DNA of 64,000 bases from Phycomyces blakesleeanus NRRL 1555(-) (GCF_001638985.1 NW_017265152.1:438849-502848); one strand, 5' to 3'; counted from the first letter of the stretch, positions 22,745 to 38,460 are shown. Numbers and translations are program-made. Notes: generated by a model not told the origin, from the letters alone.

Positions 22745-23597
22745 ATGCCTCTTAATGTCATAATTTTGGTTGGTCTTCCTGGTTCCGGAAAATCAACATT
22801 CTCGCAAGCATTGATCAATCAGCGATCAGTATGTATAAATTTAGCATCATGAGAAATCGCCTTTTATTATCTAGTTAATGTTAATTGACTTGTTATTTTT
22901 TCTTTCAAAATAATAATAATAAAGGACTGGTGTAGGGTCAATCAGGATGACATGGGATCGCGAAAAGCCTGTGAAAATTCTATGCGAACTTGTCTTAAAT
23001 CTAATTACAATGTAATTGTTGATCGATGTAATTTTGATGTTAGTCAAAGAGAGACTTGGTTGAAAATCGCAAAACAGTACGATGCTTCAGTTTACTGTGT
23101 TGTCCTTACTGCCTCTTCAGATGTGAGTCTTTACCTTATATATATCTAAGTCCTTAAATAATTACATAATAGAAATGTTTATTAAATAATATATAAAGGA
23201 ATGCAGTAACCGAATTTCCTATCGTGTGAACCATCCAACTGGTGTAGAAGGCAAGAACGGTATAGCAATTCTTCGCCGTTTTATGAAGAACTATCAACCT
23301 CCAACCAGTGCATCACCCGAAGGATTTCAGCGCCTTATTTATTTAAGTCCAAGTCCCGCTACCGTTTGTTCCCAAGAGAGAGTTGATCGTGTATTGAGAG
23401 ACTTAGGGATCCTTGAACCTGTCAATCCAGTTGTGACTCCTGAAGAAGTGTCAAATAATGTTGCACAGATTGGCATAAAGAGAGACCAAGGAGAAGAATC
23501 CAAAGAAACAGATTCAAGCCAAGATTTTAAAGAGACAAATGTAAACGAAAAAGAACCCACCGAGACAAGTGGAAATCAAGGAGAGCAAGTAGTATAG
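22745..23597 (+). CDS. P-loop polynucleotide-kinase-like ATPase
   Basis: Three exons, 22745-22828, 22925-23122 and 23199-23597, give 226 residues. The protein opens with a Walker A motif (VGLPGSGKST) followed by RVNQDDMGSRKACE and NVIVDRCNFDVSQRETWL, the signature of the AAA_33 kinase fold found in the 5'-kinase domain of PNKP and in aprataxin-linked or plant bHLH140-like proteins. The RISYRVNHPTG segment supplies likely lid arginines. The last ~70 residues are hydrophilic and acidic (E/N/S-rich). Members phosphorylate nucleic-acid 5' ends or small metabolites; the substrate here is unknown. There is no HIT or phosphatase domain, so the function in repair is only a guess. Confidence 0.8.
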
Positions 23598-23809
23598 ATT
23601 CAAAATCATCCATCAAATCTTTTCGTATGGCATATATGCACACAAATGCTTTAGTTAGCCTTAGTTTTGTGTTTTTATTTGAGAAACTTTAATTTTTTTA
23701 AAAAAAAAATTACATATTTCTTATGGTCTTCTTTATAAGTTGGATAAACCTTCCATTTATTAATATTTATTATGTCCGAGATATACTCTATCTATAATTG
23801 TTATCTAAA

Positions 23810-24604
23810 TCAGTCTCTAATCTTTGAAGGCTGCCATCTATCCACGTATGATATTTTACAATCAGTTACTGGAATTCGTTGTCTTTGATTACAGAATGCC
23901 ACTCGCTCATCTTCAGGATATCCTCTATAAGGTAAAGTTACGAACGGGTGGTTATGTTCGAGGCCTGTGAAGAGGTCAATATTCCGTGCACCTGCCCAGG
24001 GCAAATATTGTTCTGCAGCAGCTGGACAATCTGGCGCAACATAATTTGGCTGGTAAGAATAATTCTGCGAGCGATGATAGGATGGTGAATATAATTCTGC
24101 TCGAAAACTATTTGAGTTGCCAGAATAGCGCTCTCCGTTGTGGTAATCGAATGTAGCCTGTTCTTCTTCATAGTACTGACTTCGTAATGAGGATGTTTTA
24201 TTATGATTATTATGATTATAAAAATTAGAGCTGGTAGATCTGTGCGCAAAATTGTTCAATGTGTTTGTAATTTGCATAAGTTCTTGGTGGATTTTTTGTA
24301 TATCTGAGAACTTTACAGGGCGACAGTCATCTTCATGACCTTGCATATTACAGCGTTGTTGATGCATATCTTGATAGCGCTGTTGGTGCAGTTCTCTATA
24401 GTATGCTCTCTCTTGCTCTTCTCGAGACAGCCTTTGTCCTTCACGAAATACCATCTGCTCTTCTGCGTGATATTGCTTTATTCTTGGTGACTTGCTTGTA
24501 TAACCTCGTCTAGAGTCTTGCTCATTGCTTTGAGAAGGGTTCGACATAAAGTCCTCTTTATGCTCGCTGGGCTCACAATCTATGAAGTATTCTTGTCGAT
24601 CCAT
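23810..24604 (-). CDS. Unrecognised Q/N/Y-rich protein
   Basis: Single-exon frame of 264 residues starting MDRQEYFIDCEPSE. I recognise no family. An acidic, Ser-rich start is followed by a charged, probably helical segment (EEQMVFREGQRLSREEQERAYYRELHQQRYQDMHQQR) and a possible short coiled coil (SDIQKIHQELMQITNTLNNF). An Asn/His/Tyr/Ser-rich low-complexity region follows, and then a more ordered-looking tail with several Tyr, Trp and Pro. Length, normal composition shifts and a downstream convergent neighbour 212 bp away support a real gene. It could be a lineage-specific RNA-binding or scaffold protein. Confidence 0.55.
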   Translation of the reverse strand: MDRQEYFIDCEPSEHKEDFMSNPSQSNEQDSRRGYTSKSPRIKQYHAEEQMVFREGQRLSREEQERAYYRELHQQRYQDMHQQRCNMQGHEDDCRPVKFSDIQKIHQELMQITNTLNNFAHRSTSSNFYNHNNHNKTSSLRSQYYEEEQATFDYHNGERYSGNSNSFRAELYSPSYHRSQNYSYQPNYVAPDCPAAAEQYLPWAGARNIDLFTGLEHNHPFVTLPYRGYPEDERVAFCNQRQRIPVTDCKISYVDRWQPSKIRD

Positions 24605-24998
24605 TTTGTGGTTCAGCTCTTGTTCAAGTCGCTTTCTTTCTCGATCTTTCTTCTTTTATATCAAAATTTGTCGTAAAAGAGAAAGAGAGGGATCTTGTGT
24701 CGATTACGTATCCTTATTTTCATTATAATTATTTAGCAAATCTCCATTGTTTGTATAAACGAAGAAGACACACTACCTTGTGTACAGTATAAAGAACGCA
24801 TATGAATGAATGGAACCAACTCATTGAAAGAGCTGTCTACCTTAAACAAACACCAGCTCTAGAATTTCTAAAATTGTCAAATTTGTAGTCATAGTTTGCA
24901 TTAATGTGTATATTTTTTATGAGTACAAGGATATAAGAAAGACTTTATTGACGCATTGAATCCTCTTTATTGGAATATAAACAAATAGGGCGCATAAT
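24605..24998. other. Intergenic spacer, no gene seen
   Basis: Spacer between the minus-strand unknown gene start and the V-ATPase subunit a stop. It should include the unknown gene's promoter and the V-ATPase 3' UTR. Nothing else visible. Confidence 0.4.
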
Positions 24999-28483
<3,485 letters not shown>

Positions 28484-28788
28484 GCTGAATGAGAAACCTA
28501 AAATGGGTAAGAGAAGAAGGCGACACACACAAGGGGGTGAAGGGAAAGGGTTCTGGGTATTTGCCCGAATTTACTCACGTGATGAGACTCCAATGACGTC
28601 CTGGAAGAGGTGAGCTTGGGTTGAGTTTTGGTTGAGTTAGTCTGATCTGACTTGTTCCTGCGTTTACTTATTCCTACCCCCCATTTTTTTCTTTTAATAT
28701 ATATTCTTACTTTATTTATTTTACATATATATATATATATTTATTTTCTCTTTTCCTTCGTTATTCATTCCTCTCCTTTGACGCCATC
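28484..28788. promoter_or_regulatory. Bidirectional promoter, V-ATPase a / endophilin-like gene
   Basis: About 305 bp between divergent starts. Contains an AT-rich core with TATATA runs near 28720-28740 and a T/C-rich tract just upstream of 28789. Sites for specific factors were not identified. Confidence 0.45.
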
Positions 28789-30957
28789 ATGATCAAGAAT
28801 CTTGGAAAGTTTAAGCAGGTACGCTTGGTTTTTGCTTTAAAAGTCTTTGGGAACACAGACACCCCGCTTCTTGCCGACCTTCAAGTACAAAGTAGAATTT
28901 AAGGACAGTCATTTGTACCGGGATGGATAAGAATACATCATCCTGAAATACCATTCATCAAAGCTTGATTATGTACTTGTTGGTCGTCTTGACCTATTCG
29001 GAGTTCTATTGATTGGTTGCTGATTATGGAAGCAAGGAATTAAAAAAAAGAAATCACGTTTATTTATATACATATATAGTGGACAGGTGAACGCTTGGGC
29101 GCTGCCAAGGCAACACTTCAAACAGAAGAGTTTCAAAGATTAGAAATAGAGACAGAAAGAAGAAGAGCCGGATTTGACCGTGTAGTGGAAGCTATTGATG
29201 TCAGCCATGCTCAGTTGAGTAAAAAGAAACCATCGCCAGAAGATGCCAAAATCAAGATTTCACCTATGGAATCTCTTGGTGCTTGTTGGTCACATTATGG
29301 CGACTCATTTGATACAGACTCTTCTGCTGGTAAGCAACTTCTTGGGCCAATTGGATAAGAAATATAATAAAGGGGTGTGAGAAAGTGTCTGATACAAAGA
29401 TATACATATGCATGTACATCAGGTGCATCGTTTGTCAATTATGGTCAGGCAACAACATTGGTAGCACATCTTCAAGAAGAGTTTGCCTTATCAATGAAAG
29501 AAGTGTACATTGCAACTCTTCAGCGTGGACAGATAGAATATAAAGAGTACTCGGCTTTACGTAAGAAACTTGAATCGCGTCGGTTGGATTATGATGCCAA
29601 GCTGGGCCGACTTCAAAAGTCAAAAAAGGAGAAGCCCGAATGGGAACAGGAGATGCAGGCGTCCAAAATGAAGTATGAGGAGACAGAATATGATCTCATT
29701 CAGAAGATGGTTGCTCTCCAAGAGTTTGAGGTACGAGGCATACTGCTTATTAGATGTATTTATTAAGTTTATTTATATAGGAAGAGCATTCGGAAGCCTT
29801 GAGTATGCTGTTGGATGCTCAAATTGAGTTCTTCAACAATGCAATCGACCGTTTGTCTAGTGTCCGATCAAACTGGCCACAATCCACGCGCGAAGGTCCG
29901 CGTGTTCCCATGACCAGAACAGCTAGTTCCAGTTCAGGGCTTACTCGCAGTCCGGACGGTGGTCCGGGAGACTATTTTACACCTCCCCCTGATCGTACGG
30001 GTCTTACTCCACGCTCGCCCAACGGGAGCCCTTGTATTCGGGGGCCAACCTCACGCCAGTTGAGTGCGGATCCTATCACTCCACGCCGTGTTCCCAGCCA
30101 TTCTTCACTTCGTGGTGGAGAGGACCCTGTTACTACAATGACATCCTCTCCCGGTAGACTTGCCCCACAGATGCCACGTCGTCAATGTAGGTATAATATC
30201 AACCTAAATAAATCACATTTATTCATCTATATCTCTCTCTCTTTTTTTAATAGCACAAAGCACGGTATCTAACAAGAAGAGACGCAAGGCTATTTATGAT
30301 TTTGACGGAGATTCTGTTGATGAGCTTTCATTCCGTACCGGAGATGTGATTACAGTAGTAGAGGAGGTTGATGAAGGGTGGTGGCTGGGTGAAGTAGAGA
30401 ATATAGGACCCAAACGTCGTGGTATTTTCCCTGTTAATTATACAGAGGAGATTTCCGGAGCACCTCCTATGCCTGCTCGTCCTTTGGTTTCTTCGCCTAG
30501 CCCTCAAATACCTGAAGCAGAGATTGAAGTAGATGAATATGAGCAAGAAGTGCCGCACGAAGCTTCTCCTTTCCATGACAAACCAGCTTCCAACTACGGA
30601 TATACTCGACCTGCACAACCTGTCCGCGCTTATTCCAGCAATACCTACACCAACCCTTCTCCACCCCCGATTGCTAGAAGCACAACTTTTGTTCCTCAAG
30701 CCACTAAACCTACTGGTGCATCGCGCGCCCCTCCTCCACCACCTGCTGCCCGAGCTTCTCCAGTTATGTCTCGTAGCTATACCACCAATACCAATACACA
30801 ACCTACAACCCGAGCACCCCCACCCCCACCCCAGAGCCGTCCTTCTCAAGATCCTGTAGGCTCAGGAGAGCCAAGTTGTCAGGAGTGTGGCTGTGTTGAC
30901 TTTAGTGCAAACTTGTTCAAGCGAGGACATTGCAACAACTGCTTCCACAAGCACTAA
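28789..30957 (+). CDS. Endophilin-like BAR-SH3 protein with C-terminal Cys-rich motif
   Basis: Membrane-curvature adaptor likely working in endocytosis with actin and dynamin partners. Exons 28789-28818, 29080-29329, 29423-29730, 29781-30186 and 30254-30957 give 565 residues. The N-terminal ~230 residues form an N-BAR/endophilin-like domain (ESLGACWSHYG, LRKKLESRRLDYDAKLG, ..EALSMLLDAQIEFFNNAIDRL). A Ser/Pro-rich linker follows. An SH3 domain comes next (RKAIYDFDGDSVDELSFRTGD, WWLGEVENIGPKRRGIFPVNY). A proline-rich tail with PPPPP clusters ends in a compact CxxC.C..C-x2-C..H motif that may bind zinc. Exon 1 codes for only ten residues and is followed by a 261 bp intron, long for this window. 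The Cys-rich end is not part of standard endophilin. Confidence 0.88.
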
Positions 30958-32030
30958 ACATATATTGTCCATAGATCGTTTATAAAAAAATATATATAAG
31001 AAAAAAGTGAGCACAGGTGCGACACACACACAAACACAAACACAAAAGCATTTGTGTATATTTATATTATATACAAATCTTTAATATATATATATATATA
31101 TATATATCCATATTGGATACCCAATATCTTTTCATTCCATTAAGCCTACATGTTAATGCTGCTGGTTAGATAACTAGATTGATTTATCAGAACTGAAGAA
31201 TATACTCAATAAGCATTGACCACCTTTGAAGGGTTAGTGATGCACAAGGCTTGGATTTCAATAGAAGAATACTCTGTCCTACTGTCTTTTTCTTTTGCAT
31301 TCCAATTGACCAATAGGGGCCATTACAATGACTACAATATAGTCCATCGATTTCTTTGTCTTTATAATAAAAGATAAAAAAAAATTAGTTTTTGTCAGTA
31401 GCATCAGCCCATTCGACAGCTGTTATTTGCCTGAAATAGAATCGGGACAAGAAACCTATAGAAATCCAACGAGGTCAGTTGTCGGAAGCACCAAGACAAA
31501 TATACATCTATATTATATTTGGACAATCTCAACGTTTATTTGTCTTCATTGAGCCCACGCCACAGAAGATGTATATATGAGGCCAGTTTAAGTGAAGTAA
31601 AGCGAATCTATAAAATACATTGTGTGAGTATTTGTGAAGCGGTCACTTAATGGGATGTTTTCTTGTTATTATATATTTGTTATGTGTGTATTCCTTTAGG
31701 CATTTAATTATTTAATTATTTATAATAAAATTAAATAAATAATTAAGTTAATAAATAATGGCAGAGGTTTGTATAGGGAGTGAGGAATGAAAAGGCGGGG
31801 TGAGCAGCCTTTTTTAGCTTCTTAATTCTCTGTGCAGTACTTTGCTTCCCTCTTTGTTTTTATTTTATTTATTTTATTTTCTCTTTTCTGTGTGTGCCTG
31901 TGCCTGTGTCTGTGTCTGTGCCTGTGCCTGTGTGTGTGTGTATCTTTATATTTATATATCTTTTTTTATTTTATTTTATTTTATTCTATCCAAGCTGGGA
32001 TACTTGAACCCTTGAGCCAAGCAGAATAAT

Positions 32031-32068
<38 letters not shown>

Positions 32069-32084
32069 TACAACCTCTGTTGCA
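30958..32084. other. Intergenic region with simple repeats
   Basis: 1.1 kb with no gene recognised. It holds a TA tract (about 31084-31108), AAAT/ATTT-rich palindromic stretches near 31700-31755, a TG/CTG-rich microsatellite (31890-31942), TTTTA repeats (31965-31987) and an AAT trinucleotide repeat (32029-32066) directly before the LRR gene start. Confidence 0.6.
31890..32066 (+). repeat. Cluster of microsatellites upstream of the LRR gene
   Basis: Compound simple-sequence tract: TGTGCCTGTGTCTG-type repeats, then TTTTA pentamers, then about a dozen ATA/AAT units ending 19 bp before the start codon. Variable length here could alter 5' UTR spacing. Confidence 0.75.
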
Positions 32085-34324
32085 ATGACTTCACCAAAGA
32101 GCATCCTCAAACAACTTAACCCCTCAAACCCAATTGGATTACAGTCATCTTCATGGCTCTCTCGCATTCAATCCAAGATATACTCAACTCCTCTCGACGA
32201 TCCTAACGCCGCAATCACCCTTCCGAGACAAGAACTAAAAAGGGTCACCTTTTCGGTCAGCAAACTCACTTCAGAGCGTATTTTTTACTCTGGAGACGAC
32301 GTCCCCGAAGAAGATTCCACTCAGACAGATCTCAAGGAAGCTACCCTTGCAGATGAGGACATTAAACTCGACCCAAGTCAGGAACTTCCAAAGTACTACG
32401 AAAAAGCCTGTCGTATGAGAGAAGAGCCCGTACTAGACCGTTTCCTAGATGTTCTACGCTTGAATTGGTGAGTAAAGGAAGCCATTTTCATTACCCAAAA
32501 TACACATAAGAATACTTGCTAAGTGACGTCAAGGTCCACCAAAGCTTTACACGATTAACCGCCGTAGATTTATCCAACAAGGTCATCGATCGCCACCAGG
32601 CAGGACCAATTGCCGATATATTGATGCTTCAGCATTGTCTCACAGATTTGAACCTATCCAACTGTGCGCTTGAAGACGAGGTAAATAATAATAATACTGC
32701 TAATTATTGATATCATCAGCACACAAACAAATTCTTATTACCGTATGTTTTTTCTCTTACTTTCTTTATCCATCCAACTAAAACATCAGACGATTCGAGT
32801 ACTTCTTAACAGTCTTCTACTCAGCGATACTCTTCCTGTGTTAGATTTGTCAAGCAACCCCTTTAAAGCCAAGGGCTTTAAATACATCTCAATATTTATC
32901 AGTCAAGTAAGACTACAAATTTGCCAAGCAAACTTTGTTTAACCTTATCTACAGTCTAGAGCTCTCGAATCTCTTTCTCTCGCCCGATGTACTCCAGACC
33001 GCAGTTCGATTCAACACCTCTCACAAGCAATTCAACTTGCTCCTTCACTTCGCCATTTAGATATGGATGAATGTGGTCTCAAACCCCAGCTCTTGGAAGT
33101 TCTGTCTGAAGGTGTCAGACAATCAACCTCGCTTTCCTCTCTATCCCTTCGCAACAACCGTATAACTCACTTGGGTGCAGTCTGGATTGCAGCCATGCTA
33201 TTGACCGAAGAGCCTATTGATATCTATTGGCAGTCTGCGGAATATACCCGTCGTGGTCTCCAACGCCTCGATCTTACAAACAACAACTTTCAGCATGGTC
33301 TGGGACCGGTCGCTCAGGCACTCTACAACAATCAATCACTCATTCACCTATCACTCAAAGACTGTCACATTGGACCTGATGGCTGTAGCCTTTTGGCTGA
33401 GGCTCTGGTAAGGAAACAGTCTACCCACCAATCTTTTTTTTCTAATTATGCCACGGGGTGTGAAAATGTTAGTTATCCAATCAATACCTTCAAACCTTGG
33501 ACTTGAGTGGAAATCCTCTCGGAAAAGGATCTGACGACGGAGTAAGTCATGATAGAGATGACGATGACAGTAGTAATGTGTGGTTTGGTGGTCGGTGGTG
33601 ATAAATATTAATATACATTTTATTTTATTTTTTGCTTTCATTTTTTGATTTATAGATCCAATCCCTAAAGACCACATTGGCTCGTAACCCTAGACTAGTA
33701 GAATTAAACTTGGCTGATACTACACTTGGCTCTAGTGCTGCGATTGCTCTTGCGGAAGCTCTTCCAGAGAATTCACAACTCACTCGTCTAGATTTGTCCA
33801 AGAATCCTTTGGTAACCATGGCTGGTGTCCTGGCCCTGTCTGTGTCTATTCGAATGAACGACACGCTTACCTTTCTTGATATTAACATTCCGGTAAGAAA
33901 TTCGGAATCCAGACTTGATTTGAATGTCCAATATTTTACTAATATTGGAAATAAAGCCAAATGACCTTGATTTGGCTCAGTTACAGAATGATATCGTTGC
34001 TGTGTGTACAAGAAACATGCAACGTACGTTTGAAAACAACAAACCTCAAACAGCCAAGGAAGACGTCGAAAGTCCCGAAATATCATGTGAACCCAAAGTA
34101 ACCTGTTCTTCTTCTACAATTTCATCTGCTTCTTCAGCCTCTTCAGGCCTCTCACATTCAATCGAAGAACATCCAGATGTAGCCTCATTTGACTACTCAA
34201 AACAGCATCCCAGTCTTCCCATCGTAAGTCATTCCATCTATTCAGTCCAACCAGCCGTGCTTATATCCTCTGGCAGAACTATCCATTAGAAGACATATCA
34301 TTGGTCGATGATCTTCAACTCTAG
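32085..34324 (+). CDS. Leucine-rich repeat protein, PPP1R37-like
   Basis: RNI-type LRR protein resembling protein phosphatase 1 regulatory subunit 37. Exons 32085-32467, 32524-32680, 32790-32906, 32955-33407, 33473-33541, 33656-33892, 33957-34223 and 34277-34324 give 576 residues. Near residue 52 LKRVTFSVSKL resembles the KRVTF motif near the start of PPP1R37, a plausible RVxF-type PP1-docking site. A helical segment (ELPKYYEKACRMREEPVLDRFLDVL) parallels the region before its repeats. At least nine LRRs follow (e.g. LTDLNLSNCALED, LQRLDLTNNNFQHG, LTRLDLSKNPLVTMAG), ending with a capping helix ..QLQNDIVAVCTRNM. The final 53-nt intron is inferred because it removes an unlikely tail and gives an acidic end. 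PP1 binding is inference from the motif and family. Confidence 0.8.
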
Positions 34325-35467
34325 TTATTATTATTTTTGTGTTTATTATTACTTATCTTACAAACAAATGCATACATTATCCCTACAAACTCCTCCTCCT
34401 CTTCGCTCATAAGAAAAGAGTCTATTTTCCATATTCATTCAAAAAAAAATCATCCTCAAATTGAAACCGGGTTCAACTCTAATTACGCCAAATCTGAACA
34501 TAGTGAATGTGACATCTCTGACGACATGTCTGGAAAGTACAGAATGTTGTTTGTTTATTTTTGTTGTTGTTTTGTGTGTGTATGTGTTATGTAAAAGTTT
34601 AAGCCCTGGATACAAAGACAGAATATTTTCGGAAGTAACAGTGGAAGCCGAAATTAACCCTGGTTTCTTGCTTAGAAATACAAAAACACTCGATTTCAAG
34701 AAATTCCTGTCGGGCCACATTTGCAGCATCAAATTTAGTACACAACGGTACCTTTCCCTTCCCTTGCCCTCCCCGATACGCCCAAATATATCCATATATA
34801 TATATATATATATATTTAGAAAATTTGAAAATTTACTATAATGTCAATTCTTCTACATTTGGCTCGTTAGTAGGGAAAGAAGGAAAAAGAATAAAAAACG
34901 ATGCTTAAATAGTTGACTACAGGTTAATTCTAGTTTCATTACATATACTAATGCAATAGCCAGGTCTATATCCTTTAATTATATATATATATACATTGAA
35001 ATTAATTAATTACTTAATGAATTAAATAAATAGAAGAAATCTTAATATAAATCTTGCTTAACTTTTTGTCTACTATACAAGATACCTGTTCACAAAATAT
35101 CTAACAGTTGGAAGCTCTGTGACTTGAAAGTAATAGGATTTGAAGAAGAAGAAATATCATCAAATATGAATCTAATGTGTATAGAATTCATTTACTCGCA
35201 CATCGCTTTCAGTAGAACTTTAATTCTACAATTTGTATTAATGTATTTATTTGATATTCCCCATATCCCATTTTATATAAGTTTTTAGCTGGTTGTCAAG
35301 GCTTGTCCTATTGTGCTACAGCAAACTACAGTGTTGCTATGAAGCAAATATCGGAATTTGAAGGACCTTGCATTCAATTGTAAAATACCTTGAAAACTTT
35401 CAACTCAAAATGTTGCTTAGATTCATTCGAAATATTTTACAAACCAACTCAATTGGCTTACGAAAGA
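34325..35467. other. AT-rich intergenic region, no gene seen
   Basis: 1.1 kb of AT-rich DNA. A moderately balanced segment at 34440-34760 has open frames on both strands without recognisable protein features and is probably 3' UTR. TA tracts lie at 34794-34816 and 34981-34994. Confidence 0.45.
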
Positions 35468-37773
35468 ATGTTTTCATCATTAACTCGACGCACACAGCTC
35501 AATTCCCAAAGATTTTCTCGACTTTTCTCAACTCAACATGACGAACGATTGACACGACTAAGACAAGTCATGACCGAACTACCAAAGCCTCTTGATGCCT
35601 TGTGAGTGGAAGCATTAAAGAGAATTAAACAACTAAAGATTAATTTAAGTGTTGTTCCGTCCGAGGATGCTCATCAGGTTGCGTACTAAAAATAATAAAT
35701 AACTCTTTGTTTTCCAATTATTTATCTATTTATTTATTTATTTATTTATTAGAGCGAATACACTGCAGACTGTGATAATAGAAGATCATGGATATCTGGA
35801 TTTACAGGCTCGGCTGGTACGTGTCAATGTATAAAGTAGCTCTTACTTACATACACGTTTTCTATTTAAAGGATGTGCTGTAATTACTTCTTCAGAAGCC
35901 GCATTGTTTACAGACGGGCGATACTTCTTGCAGGCCTCTCAGGAACTAGGTCCTAAATGGAAATTAATGAAACAAGGAATACAAAATGTACCTACATGGC
36001 AAGAGTACCTTGGAAGTTTACCTACAAACTCCAACATTGGAATTGATCCATCTTTAATTACAGCAGGTAAATCAAATTTAATATTGGTTATTTTCTTTTG
36101 TAGTTTCATTATCATTGTTTGTTGGATTGAGAATTAAACTTTTTTTTTGTCTATAGCGGATGCCAAACAGTTGAAACAGAATCTGGCTACTCGTGGTTCA
36201 CATCTGGTGTCTATTTCCAACCTTGTGGATATGGTTCGCGATGACCGGCCTAGTAGACCTTCAAATCCTGTCAAGATCCACCATGAAAAATATGCTGGTC
36301 AGGATCACCAATCCAAGATCAATCAACTGAGAATAGCTTTGGATGTGAGAAAGTGTCAAGGCACAGTGATCTCGAGCCTTGATGAAATTGCATGGCTTTT
36401 GAATCTTCGTGGATCTGATATCCACTGTTGCCCGGTGTTCTTTGCTTATTGCATTGTTACCCAGCAAGAAACTATGCTGTACATAATGAACAAGGGCAGA
36501 GATAATTTATCGAAGAATGTAGTCGAGCACCTCAACAAAGCAGGTGTTCAATTGTGCGACTATGATGATGTTTTTGAAGATTTAAAGGAAACAACAGGAC
36601 AATTTATGATTGACAGTAACACTACCAGTTATTCGATACTGCAGGCCCTTGGCTCTGTAAGTATCTATAATTGACTATGCTTTGTTTTAAAAATCATATT
36701 CGCTGACCTTGTTAAAGGACCGTGTGTGTGATGCCAGCTCGTGGGTTTCTGATGCAAAGGCAGTTAAGAATGAAGCCGAGCTTGCGGGTATTCGTGAGGC
36801 ACACAAAAGAGATGCTGCCGCTGTGTGCCGGCATTTTGCTTGGTTGACCAATACCCTGACTCAAGGAACCACTATCCGAGAAGCGGAAGCCGCCATTCAC
36901 CTTGAAGAGATGCGTAAACAAGATCCTTTCTATGTTGGATTAGCGTTTGATACAATCTCAGGAACTGGGCCTAATGGTGCTATTATACACTATCAGCCCT
37001 CTACTATCAATTCAGCAATTATCGACCCAAAGCAGGTTTACTTGTGTGATTCTGGAGCACAGTACCTTGACGGTACAACAGACATCACTCGCACATTTTT
37101 GTTTGATGGACAGCCAACAGACTTTCAAAAAAGAGCCTTTACTCGGGTTCTTCAAGCTCATATATCGATTGACCAGGCAGTTTTTCCAAAGGAAACCACA
37201 GGTAAGATCACAAATAATACAAGCCATTGAATATAATTCTCATCTCATATAACAGGCTATCAAATTGACTCTTGGGCACGTCAACCATTGTGGCAGGATG
37301 GTCTAGATTACAGACATGGAACGGGACATGGAGTAGGGGCTTATTTAAATGTGCATGAAGGACCTCATGGTATTGGTAGTCGTCCTATATACAAAACAAA
37401 GCCTCTTAAGCCAGGCATGGTGGTTACCAATGGTAAGACTCTTAAAAACATGTTTATATATGTATATCATTTAATCATATTTTCTGTAGAGCCTGGATAC
37501 TATGAAGATGGACAGTTTGGTATTCGAATCGAAAATGTTTTGATAGTCCAACCAAAGGCTGTACCTTACCCTTCAGAAACCCCTTTTTATGGATTTGAGC
37601 ATGTGACCTTTGTGCCTATGGGTCGTCGTCTGTTGGATCAAACACTGTTAACTAGAGAAAATCGGGAATGGTTTAATAAATACCACAAAGAATGTAGAGA
37701 TGTCCTTGAACCTTTATTGAAAGGGGACTCTGCTACACTCCAATGGGTTGAGCAACAAACAGAAACCATCTAA
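35468..37773 (+). CDS. Xaa-Pro aminopeptidase (aminopeptidase P), M24B family
   Basis: Metallopeptidase removing N-terminal residues before proline. Exons 35468-35601, 35650-35677, 35753-35816, 35872-36066, 36157-36656, 36718-37201, 37256-37432 and 37490-37773 give 621 residues, the usual length of the three-domain cytosolic type. Landmarks: VPSEDAHQSEY and RRSWISGFTGSAGCAVIT in domain I; catalytic domain with IIHYQP, metal-binding Asp in LCDSGAQYLDGTTDITRTF, HGTGHGVGAYLNVHEGP (His), and EPGYYEDGQFGIRIENV (Glu ligands). The N-terminus (MFSSLTRRTQLNSQRFSRLFSTQ) is basic, Ser/Arg-rich and free of acidic residues, like a mitochondrial presequence, so dual or mitochondrial targeting is possible. 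Exon 2 is 28 nt and supplies most of the VPSEDAHQ signature. Confidence 0.95.
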
Positions 37774-37926
37774 TTCAAACAAGTAAACGTTTTATAAAAA
37801 TCATAAAATAAAAATAAAAATAAAAACGCAGCCAGAATAGGGCGACAATTCAGGTCAAAAACTCCGGTGAGTTTCAAATAGTTTATTTTGTTTTCCTTTG
37901 TCACTTTGTTCATCTGTTCATTAAGC

Positions 37927-38460
37927 ATGGTAAAAATAAAATAAAGAAGAAGAAGAAATCCATCATATGCTTTGGGGAAATATTTGTCTCATTGCTCATT
38001 AGCCTAGTGAGGTTGATGACACATTAAAACGCCTGTCGAACCGTAAAGGTGTCAAGGGTGTGGTCATTCTTAATGGTGACGGTCAAGCTATTCGCTCCAC
38101 ACTCGATCCTGAATTGACAGTAAAATACGGCCGTTTGATTTCAAGTCTTGTACAACAAACCCGCACAACCATTAGTACATTGGATGACCAGGTAAAAATA
38201 ACCTGGCCAACTCATTATAAACAGAAGAGAAAGAATCTTACTCGACATCCTTTTTAGAATGATCTTACGTTTTTGCGCGTACGAACAAAAAAGCATGAGA
38301 TTATGATCGCACCTGGTAAGAATAAAAGAATTTACTAAACTTTCATCTATACGTATATGTGTACATATATATGTATTTTGTGGCTGCTAATAAATTGCTG
38401 TTAGACCGTGAATATCTCCTGATTGTTGTCCAGAATCCAGCAGAAACTATGCAAGCCTAG
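37927..38460 (+). CDS. Dynein light chain, roadblock/LC7 type
   Basis: Small light chain that dimerises on the dynein intermediate chain. The core reads EVDDTLKRLSNRKGVKGVVILNGDGQAIRST, then LISSLVQQTRTTISTLDDQ, NDLTFLRVRTKKHEIMIAP and DREYLLIVVQNP, which is diagnostic. Exons 38003-38191, 38258-38315 and 38405-38460 are secure. For the start, ATG at 37927-37929 is followed directly by a GTAAAAAT donor, and splicing to the TTAG acceptor at 38002 gives MPSEVDD.., matching the family's short N-terminus, so the first coding exon would be the start codon alone. Total 101 residues, normal for roadblock proteins. An alternative is a start in an unrecognised upstream exon. Confidence 0.88.
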
